This document shows positions 1 through 5,320 of a stretch of DNA of 6,309 nucleotides, piece by piece (positions within the stretch are counted from its first letter, which is position 1; each line of letters begins with the position of its first letter). The position numbers and the translations under genes are program-made. The notes under the pieces were generated by a model that made no database searches, had not been told where the DNA came from, and worked only from the letters and a program-made list of their open reading frames with translations. Source of the DNA: Aquificaceae bacterium (GTDB lineage: Bacteria > Aquificota > Aquificia > Aquificales > Aquificaceae); contig WFYK01000180.1 of the NCBI GenBank assembly GCA_015490105.1, forward strand, positions 1 through 6,309, in the 5' to 3' direction.

Positions 1-376
1 CTTGTAGATGTTTGGAGAAGATCTCGTAGGCTTGGTGAGCTTTGTCTTTTAGGTTGGGTGCCTTTTCCACGTTGAGAGCTATTACAAAATCCTTCAGTTC
101 TTTAGGGACAATGACCGCGGGGACTTCTTCTATACCCAAGGATTTTGCCGCTTCGAGCCTGTGTTGTCCGTTTATCACCTCAAAGCCAAGATCCTCTTCA
201 ACTACGAGTATGGGTTCCACGAAACCGACCTTCTCTATGGACAGAGCTAACCTTTTTACCAAGGTTTGGGAAAGATCCCTTTGAATGCTCGGGATCCTTA
301 TCTGGTCGGTGGGGATCAAAGCCACCCTTACGGTATAACCCTTCAAAGGCTCTTGGAAACTCCCCACCTCCTTCAT
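1..376 (-). CDS. ParB/sulfiredoxin-like domain protein (5' part, runs off left edge)
   Basis: Reading the minus strand from ATG at 376-374 gives an open frame of 125 codons to the left edge, so the C-terminus is missing. An in-frame TAA at 391-389 lies just upstream, making this ATG the most upstream one possible. The protein has the ParB N-terminal domain pattern. Near residues 18-42 comes an Ile-Pro...Gln-Arg-Asp stretch, then an LALSIEKVGFVEPILVV segment like the 'SI..hG..qPi.V' of ParB. Next are INGQHRLEAAKSLGI and VPAVIV, which match the ParB box II region. The segment after that (LNVEKAPNL.DKAHQAYEIF) resembles the end of the same domain. The core motif is GQHR rather than the GERR of chromosomal ParB. 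The family includes CTP-binding partition proteins, nucleases and regulators; which of these applies is not visible here. The gene is transcribed away from ktrB. No Shine-Dalgarno sequence precedes the ATG. Confidence 0.85.
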   Translation of the reverse strand, partial: MKEVGSFQEPLKGYTVRVALIPTDQIRIPSIQRDLSQTLVKRLALSIEKVGFVEPILVVEEDLGFEVINGQHRLEAAKSLGIEEVPAVIVPKELKDFVIALNVEKAPNLKDKAHQAYEIFSKHLQ

Positions 377-1730
377 GTTAACTTTATTTTACACGGTGGC
401 GAGAGTAGGGTTTAACCCAGCCAAGGCGGTTCTCCTCTCTTACTTGGGCCTTATCGCGGTAGGGACAACGATCTTTTACCTCCTGCCAACCACCCGTGTT
501 GAAACTCCTTTTGTAGACATCCTCTTTACCGTTACCTCAGCGGTCACCGTCACGGGGCTTGTGGTTCTCGATACTGAAAAGGATCTCACCCCGTTAGGTC
601 AGGGATTGTTGCTTCTTCTTATACAGATCGGCGGTTTGGGTTACATGACGCTTTCTACCTTCCTTCTCGTAGCTCTAAGGAGGAAGATCGGTCTCAGGGA
701 TAGGCTCATTCTTTCCGAATCTCTCAACTACCCCGGCCTTTTTGGACTCGTTCGCTTCCTAAAGAGGGTGATCCTCTGGATGATAGCCATAGAACTGATA
801 GGTTTTTTAGCCTTGTTTTTTCTGTGGGTCGATAGGTTCCCTGTGCAAGAGGCTCTTTGGCACGCCCTATTTCACTCGGTTTCCGCCTTCAACAACGCGG
901 GGTTTTCCTCCTTCAGTGACAATCTGACTTCCTTCAGGGGAGATCTTTTAACTAACCTCGTCGTCTGCTCGTTGATAATCTTGGGAGGACTCGGCTTTTT
1001 CGTCCTAAACGACCTGTATCTGTTCTTTAAAGGAAAGGTTCAGAGGATCTCCACTCACACTAAACTTGTTCTGCTTTTGAGCTTCGGACTCATATCAGCA
1101 GGTTGGCTGTCTTTGATCTTGACGGAACTCTTCCACAAACCCCTTTGGGATCTTCCCCTCGGAGAGAAGCTGTTGGGTCTTTTGTTTTTGAGTGTATCTT
1201 CGAGAACCGCGGGGTTCAACACGGTGGATGTTGCTTCACTGTCGGAATCTTCCCAGTTCCTTTTGATGATCTTGATGTTTATCGGTGCGTCGCCGGGAGG
1301 AACGGGAGGAGGAATAAAGACGGTTACCTTGGCGGTAGTTTTAATATCCGCTTTCTCTTACGTTCGCGGTAGCGATCAAGCGGTAGTTTTTGAAAGGAAG
1401 ATCCCCGAAAGGATCATACGGCGGGCAACAACAGTCCTAACCTTGTCTATAAGCTACATTTTCCTCGTTAACCTGCTTATAGATAGGTTTGAGGAGAAGG
1501 ATTTTTTAAAAACCCTCTTTGAGGTGGTTTCCGCCTTTTCCACGGTGGGACTTTCTATGGGTAGCTCCGAAGGACTCAGCTTTTGTGCGGAGTTCTCAAC
1601 CGCGGGTAAACTTTTGATCATTCTCACCATGTTGGTAGGAAGGGTCGGGATACTCAGTTTTGCCATAGCTCTGAGAGGAAGGGAGAAAACGGCAAGGATC
1701 GGATATCCAGAAGCGAGGTTGATCCTGTGA
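375..1730 (+). CDS. ktrB: Potassium uptake channel subunit, TrkH/KtrB family
   Basis: Membrane subunit of a K+ uptake system (possibly Na+-coupled if a true KtrB), forming the pore in the inner membrane. The 451-residue protein is strongly hydrophobic, with many predicted membrane spans. It shows the four pore-loop filter motifs of the family, each with its key glycine: TVTGL (58-62), NNAGF (173-177), RTAGF (277-281) and STVGL (389-393). GGTGGGIKT (308-316) and GRVG (422-425) are further hallmarks of this superfamily. The length of about 450 residues and the single-RCK partner downstream favour KtrB over TrkH, though this is not certain. The start is uncertain: ATG 375 overlaps the start of the divergent gene by two bases and lacks a Shine-Dalgarno sequence. 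GTG at 396 is the only other nearby in-frame start and still precedes the conserved NPAK segment. The stop overlaps the GTG of ktrA by 4 bases. Confidence 0.93.
   Translation: MLTLFYTVARVGFNPAKAVLLSYLGLIAVGTTIFYLLPTTRVETPFVDILFTVTSAVTVTGLVVLDTEKDLTPLGQGLLLLLIQIGGLGYMTLSTFLLVALRRKIGLRDRLILSESLNYPGLFGLVRFLKRVILWMIAIELIGFLALFFLWVDRFPVQEALWHALFHSVSAFNNAGFSSFSDNLTSFRGDLLTNLVVCSLIILGGLGFFVLNDLYLFFKGKVQRISTHTKLVLLLSFGLISAGWLSLILTELFHKPLWDLPLGEKLLGLLFLSVSSRTAGFNTVDVASLSESSQFLLMILMFIGASPGGTGGGIKTVTLAVVLISAFSYVRGSDQAVVFERKIPERIIRRATTVLTLSISYIFLVNLLIDRFEEKDFLKTLFEVVSAFSTVGLSMGSSEGLSFCAEFSTAGKLLIILTMLVGRVGILSFAIALRGREKTARIGYPEARLIL
377..415 (-). promoter_or_regulatory. Possible promoter for the ParB-like gene, inside the start of ktrB
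   Basis: On the minus strand, TAAAAT (391-386) resembles a -10 box (five of six matches to TATAAT). TTAAAC (415-410) sits 18 bases upstream as a poor -35 box (three of six). Transcription would then begin only a few bases before the ATG at 376, giving a nearly leaderless mRNA, which fits the missing ribosome binding site. The AT-rich stretch 377-391 stands out from its surroundings. The whole element lies within the first codons of ktrB on the other strand. This is read by eye from short motifs and is weak evidence. Confidence 0.2.
1715..1726 (+). promoter_or_regulatory. Ribosome binding site supporting the GTG start of ktrA
   Basis: GAGG at 1715-1718 lies eight bases before the GTG at 1727, a normal Shine-Dalgarno distance. 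This supports the GTG start and the 4-base GTGA overlap with the ktrB stop, an arrangement that favours translational coupling of the two subunits. Confidence 0.5.
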
Positions 1731-2380
1731 AGACGGTCTTCGGTGTTATAGGGCTGGGCAGGTTCGGTTTCCACGTGGCAAAGACCTTGGCGGAAGGGGG
1801 TGCGGAGGTCATAGCGATAGACAGCGACCCCGAACGGGTGAGGGCGGTGAGCGAGTTCGTTACTAGATCCTACGTTGCGGACGCTCTCGATGAAAAAGCC
1901 CTTGAAGAGGCGGGACTCTTCAACGTAGATGTAGCAGTCCTTAGTATAGGTCAAAGGGTAGAAGCGAGTATACTCGTTGCGGTCCTTCTGATAAACAGAG
2001 GTGTCAGGGAGATAGTTGCCAAGGCGGTCAATCCCTTGCACGGAGAGGTGTTAAAGAGAATCGGTGTAAAGAGAGTCATTTACCCAGAAAAGGAAGTAGC
2101 TCAAAGACTTGCAAGATCCCTTCTCATAAGGGGTGTTTTAGCGGAGATACCCTTTGCGGAAGGATACAGCATCTTTGAAGTAGAAGCTCCCTCTTGGGTA
2201 AAGGGGAAGACCTTAGGGGAACTTGATCTCAGGAGGAAACTCGGTGTTAACGTTCTCGCCATAAAGAGGGGGGATCGCATCCTCGTTAACCCTTCCGCTC
2301 AGGAATCTATCTCGGAAGGTGATCTTATCTTGGTTTTGAGTTCCGAAGAAGATCTAAAGAGGTTTCTAAAGGGAAGATGA
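1727..2380 (+). CDS. ktrA: Potassium uptake regulatory subunit, single RCK (TrkA-N plus TrkA-C) protein
   Basis: Cytoplasmic gating subunit that binds a nucleotide and sits under the KtrB/TrkH pore. The N-terminal Rossmann fold is clear: VIGLGRFG (7-14) gives the GxGxxG loop, and the acidic residue ending the second strand is in IDSD (31-34), which should contact the ribose. The RCK core runs to about residue 135. A TrkA-C domain follows from about 140 to the end and finishes with ISEGDLILVLSSEEDL (195-210), typical of that domain. At 217 residues there is one RCK unit, as in KtrA, whereas proteobacterial TrkA has two in about 450 residues. I therefore use ktrA, although many pipelines would write trkA. 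GTG is the start, with a Shine-Dalgarno match. The stop overlaps the lpxK ATG in ATGA. Confidence 0.93.
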   Translation: MKTVFGVIGLGRFGFHVAKTLAEGGAEVIAIDSDPERVRAVSEFVTRSYVADALDEKALEEAGLFNVDVAVLSIGQRVEASILVAVLLINRGVREIVAKAVNPLHGEVLKRIGVKRVIYPEKEVAQRLARSLLIRGVLAEIPFAEGYSIFEVEAPSWVKGKTLGELDLRRKLGVNVLAIKRGDRILVNPSAQESISEGDLILVLSSEEDLKRFLKGR

Positions 2381-3357
2381 ACCCTTACGCTTTGGCGGTA
2401 AAACTCAGGAACTTCCTTTACGACAGGGGTATCTTGGAGATCAAAAAAGTCCCTATCCCAGTAATATCCGTAGGGAACATCTCTGTAGGAGGAACGGGGA
2501 AAACCTCACTCGTCAGGTTCTTGGCCGAGAACCTTTCAAAGAGTTTTAGAGTTTGCGTTCTGATGCGGGGCTATAAAAGGAAGAGCAAGGGTGCACTTGT
2601 GGTATCCGCAGGTGAAGGTCCGAAAATTAATGTTCTTGAGGCTGGAGATGAGGCCTATATGATCGCAAGGATTCTCCCCGGAGTATCTGTGGTCGTTGCG
2701 GAGAGAAGATACGAAGGTGCTCTATTGGCGATCAAAGAAATAAAGCCTGACTTGATCATATTGGACGATGGCTTCCAGCACAGATCCCTTTTCCGCGATC
2801 TGGACATAGTTCTCTTGAGAAAGCGGGATCTAACAGACCGTCTTCTTCCCTTCGGAAGGCTAAGAGAACCTTTAAGCTCCCTCAAAAGGGCGGACGCTGT
2901 TGTCCTTTCCTATCAGGAAGTGGAACCCTTTGAGTTTTCCTTTCAAGATAAACCAGTCTTTAAGATGTTCAGAAGCTTTAGGATTTTGGATACAAGGTTG
3001 AAACCCGTGAGTCCGGACACATTCAAGGGTGAGAGAGTTGTAGCCTTTTGCGGGCTCGGAAGCAACGACCAGTTTTTTAAAGCTCTGAGGAGGATAGGTA
3101 TAGATCCTTTAGAAGAGATCACGTTTCCGGATCATTACCACTACAAGGATTTCAAGATCGATACCGGGAAAGTTTACGTAACTACCCTCAAGGATCTTAT
3201 AAAGCTTCCACCTGCGGAAAACCTGTTCGCGGTAGATGTGGAAGTCAAAGTGGAAGGTCTGGTGGAGTTTATCTCCCTGAAGGGTGAGTGCAAATGCTAT
3301 CCTAAAGACTATGAGAACGTTCCTGATAGATATGGACGGGGTTCTGACAAAAGATAA
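2377..3357 (+). CDS. lpxK: Tetraacyldisaccharide 4'-kinase (lipid A kinase)
   Basis: Transfers phosphate from ATP to the 4' position of the tetraacyldisaccharide 1-phosphate precursor, giving lipid IVA, on the cytoplasmic face of the inner membrane. The 326-residue product has the whole LpxK signature. The P-loop is GNISVGGTGKT (33-43), followed by the AGDEAYM segment (89-95) with D91 and E92, DDGFQH (130-135) and FPDHYHY (250-256). An Asp-His pair was proposed as catalytic in the structurally studied Aquifex aeolicus enzyme; D91 and H253 look like its equivalents. TTLKDLIKLP (269-278) matches the usual C-terminal motif. The first residues form an amphipathic N-terminal helix, as in other LpxK proteins. 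The reading frame runs about 20-25 residues past the usual end (after VEFIS, 296-300), where it overlaps the next gene. The start overlaps ktrA by 4 bases, with AAAGGG just upstream. Confidence 0.96.
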   Translation: MNPYALAVKLRNFLYDRGILEIKKVPIPVISVGNISVGGTGKTSLVRFLAENLSKSFRVCVLMRGYKRKSKGALVVSAGEGPKINVLEAGDEAYMIARILPGVSVVVAERRYEGALLAIKEIKPDLIILDDGFQHRSLFRDLDIVLLRKRDLTDRLLPFGRLREPLSSLKRADAVVLSYQEVEPFEFSFQDKPVFKMFRSFRILDTRLKPVSPDTFKGERVVAFCGLGSNDQFFKALRRIGIDPLEEITFPDHYHYKDFKIDTGKVYVTTLKDLIKLPPAENLFAVDVEVKVEGLVEFISLKGECKCYPKDYENVPDRYGRGSDKR

Positions 3358-4093
3358 GGAGTTTACTCCCTTCGAAGGTGCTCCCGAGTTTATAAAGAGG
3401 CTCAAGGATCTAAATATACCCTTCAGGATAGTTTCGAATAACTCTACCAGATCACCGAACCTAATAGTAGACAAGCTCAGGGAGAAGGGGTTTCCTTTAG
3501 ATTACTCGGACTTTATATCACCGGTCGCTATCCTTCCTGAATACCTAAAAAGGAGAGGTATAAAAAGTGTTTTCGTCATAGGGACTTCCATGCTTGCGGA
3601 CTTCTTAAGAGAACAAGGCTTCGATGTTAGAGAAGATCACAAGGTAGATGCGGTGGTAATAGGACAAGATAAGGAGATAGACTTTAAGAAGATTAAGACC
3701 GCCACCTCCGCAGTGTTCCTAAACGGATCGAGGATCGTTCCGGTAAACAGATCCCGCATAGTGAAAGATTCCGACGGGCTTTACTTTCCGGGAGCGGGAT
3801 CCGTTGCGGAATGCTTGGTAAAAGCGACAGGATACGAGGAGGATCTTCCCAACTTAGGAAAGCCCGCAAAGGACTTTATAGATCTTGCTCTTGAAGGCCT
3901 TCCGAGGGAAGAGGTCTACCTAATAAGCGACGATCCCTACACGGACCTTATGGGTGCAAAGGATCTCGGTATAAAGACCGTATTTATGACTACGGGCAAA
4001 TACCCACGTGAGGAGCTTTCAAAAATGGATTTCAAGCCGGATTACGTATTTGACAGTCTTGAGGATCTCCAAAAGGAACTATGCCCCATCTGA
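3311..4093 (+). CDS. HAD-superfamily hydrolase, NagD-like (class IIA) phosphatase
   Basis: Predicted Mg2+-dependent cytoplasmic phosphatase of unknown substrate. From ATG 3311 it has 260 residues and all four HAD motifs: DMDG (7-10, nucleophile D7 and acid/base D9), VSNNS (41-45), K184 in GKPAKD, and the acidic pair D207/D208 in ISDDPYTDLMGA. The NNS triad in motif II, the cap inserted between motifs II and III, and the final GxxTVFMTTG region fit the NagD/4-nitrophenylphosphatase group. The start is uncertain. GTG at 3284 would add nine residues and raise the overlap with lpxK from 47 to 74 bases. I prefer ATG 3311 because homologues usually begin a few residues before DxDG. Neither start has a good Shine-Dalgarno sequence, so translation may depend on coupling to lpxK. 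The neighbours do not reveal the substrate. Confidence 0.88.
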   Translation: MRTFLIDMDGVLTKDKEFTPFEGAPEFIKRLKDLNIPFRIVSNNSTRSPNLIVDKLREKGFPLDYSDFISPVAILPEYLKRRGIKSVFVIGTSMLADFLREQGFDVREDHKVDAVVIGQDKEIDFKKIKTATSAVFLNGSRIVPVNRSRIVKDSDGLYFPGAGSVAECLVKATGYEEDLPNLGKPAKDFIDLALEGLPREEVYLISDDPYTDLMGAKDLGIKTVFMTTGKYPREELSKMDFKPDYVFDSLEDLQKELCPI

Positions 4094-4713
4094 TCCTGAT
4101 CCACGGGTGGGCCTTTACCAAGGAGGTTTTTCCAAAAGGATCGGGCATTAGGATAGATCTTCCCTGCCACGGGGATAGGGAAAGTGAATTCTTAAGTTTG
4201 ATCGATTTTGCTAAAGAGGTGGGAAAAGAGATCCCTAAAGGCTGGGACATAGTAGGGTGGTCTATGGGTGCTTCCGTTTCTATCCTCGTAGCTTTGCTTT
4301 TTCCCCAGAAGGTAAGGAGCCTGTTTCTTCTGGGAGCTACATCCCACTTCGGCAGGATCTGGGATCCTAAAACGGTAAAGGCCTTCAAGATCAAAGTCAA
4401 GCGCGAAGGGGCAGACTTTTTCAGAAAAAGGGCCTTCCCAAAGAGCTTTAAAGGGAAGCTGAACGTAGATTGTGCCTTGAAGCTGTTGGATGAGTTCGTA
4501 GACCTTAAAGTTGACAGATATCTGCCTTTCATAAAGGCTAACGTGGTTCTCTTGCACGGTTTGAAGGATCCTATAGTCCCGCCTAAGGAGGCTTTGAGAC
4601 TTTACAATCTTTTGAGCGGAAGTAAACTTATATTCTCTTTCGACGGACACTTTCCCGCTAAGGATGAAGGAGATCTTATCCGTAAGGTTCTCAAGATCCG
4701 CGAAAACCTATGA
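4081..4713 (+). CDS. bioH: Short alpha/beta hydrolase, likely pimeloyl-ACP methyl ester esterase (BioH-like)
   Basis: Alpha/beta-hydrolase of 210 residues. The HGW motif at 8-10 forms the oxyanion region, as in BioH. The nucleophile elbow is GWSMG (59-63) with S61. The likely acid is D163 in HGLKDPIVP, and the base is H190 in FDGHFP, completing a Ser-Asp-His triad. The gene lies directly upstream of bioC, with which it overlaps by 50 bases. That context suggests it removes the methyl group from pimeloyl-ACP methyl ester, ending the BioC-BioH route to the biotin precursor. It is clearly shorter than the E. coli BioH of 256 residues, and the lid region between about residues 90 and 150 is reduced, so it might be a different esterase filling that role. 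ATG 4081 has AAGGA a few bases upstream and overlaps the HAD gene by 13 bases. The fold is certain; the substrate is inferred from context. Confidence 0.8.
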   Translation: MPHLILIHGWAFTKEVFPKGSGIRIDLPCHGDRESEFLSLIDFAKEVGKEIPKGWDIVGWSMGASVSILVALLFPQKVRSLFLLGATSHFGRIWDPKTVKAFKIKVKREGADFFRKRAFPKSFKGKLNVDCALKLLDEFVDLKVDRYLPFIKANVVLLHGLKDPIVPPKEALRLYNLLSGSKLIFSFDGHFPAKDEGDLIRKVLKIRENL

Positions 4714-5320
4714 AAAGTGGGCAGTCCCCCAGAAAAAAACCGCCCGCATTTTGGTTGAAACCGTATCTCCAGAAGGGTTGGTTCTGGATCTTGGTTGTGG
4801 AACGGGTTTTGTAAGCTCTTTTCTCAGAGAGGGTTGCACACCCGTGGGTCTTGACATTTCTCCCCACATGGTGGAAGCCTACAAAAGAAGGTTCCCCTTA
4901 GGGATAATAGGTGACGCGGAGAGCCTTCCTTTTAAAGACAAAAGCTTTGACTACGTTTTGAGTAACTTCTCCCTTCACTGGACCGCACTGGAGAAGAGCT
5001 TTGAAGAAGCTCTGAGGGTTGCAAGAAAGGGTGTGGGTATAAGCCTTCCCGTAGAGGGCAGTTTACAGGGGTTAGATTTTCCTTTCCCGAGCGAAGATGA
5101 GATTTTCCCCTTGGTGGAGGGCCTTTCGGTAAAATCCTTTTCCCTTACAGTAGAGATACCTTTTAAAGGCTGGGATCTTTTGAGATTCTTCCACTACACG
5201 GGAACTTCTTTCAACCCAAACCGTGATCCCATCTTCCGCAGGGACCGCCTTGCAAGTCTCTTCGAATCTTTGGAAAGGCCCTCTTTTCGTGTGCTATTTT
5301 TGTATGTGAGACTCTCATGA
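4664..5320 (+). CDS. bioC: Malonyl-ACP O-methyltransferase
   Basis: SAM-dependent methyltransferase that caps the free carboxyl of malonyl-ACP (or malonyl-CoA), so that fatty acid synthesis can extend it to a pimeloyl ester for biotin. The 218-residue protein begins with the BioC-typical VRFSRSAKTYEKWA (7-20). The SAM-binding motif I is LDLGCGTG (41-48), with D64 in GLDIS next, and GDAESLPF (83-90) follows. FDYVLSNFSLHW (95-106) is a strong BioC hallmark. Further on, EGSLQGL (131-137) and a GTSFNPNRDP segment (180-189) line up with matching stretches of E. coli BioC. It is about 30 residues shorter than the E. coli enzyme, mainly in the C-terminal half. The ATG has AAGG immediately adjacent rather than at normal spacing, and its first 50 bases lie within the bioH-like gene, so coupled translation is likely. 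The stop overlaps the htrA start by 4 bases. Confidence 0.93.
   Translation: MKEILSVRFSRSAKTYEKWAVPQKKTARILVETVSPEGLVLDLGCGTGFVSSFLREGCTPVGLDISPHMVEAYKRRFPLGIIGDAESLPFKDKSFDYVLSNFSLHWTALEKSFEEALRVARKGVGISLPVEGSLQGLDFPFPSEDEIFPLVEGLSVKSFSLTVEIPFKGWDLLRFFHYTGTSFNPNRDPIFRRDRLASLFESLERPSFRVLFLYVRLS

Noticed and set aside
42..381. Plus-strand open frames opposite the ParB-like gene
   Set aside because: The minus strand shows a conserved ParB box II motif. The plus frames are Ser/Pro/Leu-rich without motifs and are explained as antisense shadows.
1454..2041. Minus-strand open frame of 195 codons across the ktrB/ktrA junction
   Set aside because: It lies antisense to two clearly conserved proteins, crosses their junction, has no recognisable motif and is low in family-like composition, so it is a shadow frame.
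3284..3310. GTG 3284 as the start of the HAD gene
   Set aside because: It would extend the overlap with lpxK to 74 bases and adds nine residues before a motif that normally lies close to the N-terminus. The purine run before it touches the GTG with almost no spacing.
4032..4650. Two minus-strand open frames opposite the BioH-like gene
   Set aside because: The plus frame has a complete Ser-Asp-His triad and overlaps its neighbours in the same way as the other genes; the minus frames have no recognisable features.
5269..5316. Possible internal promoter for htrA (TTGGAA and TATTTT near the end of bioC)
   Set aside because: The spacing is about 19 bases, the -35 match is poor and the region is constrained by coding for the conserved BioC C-terminus, so I do not list it as a feature.
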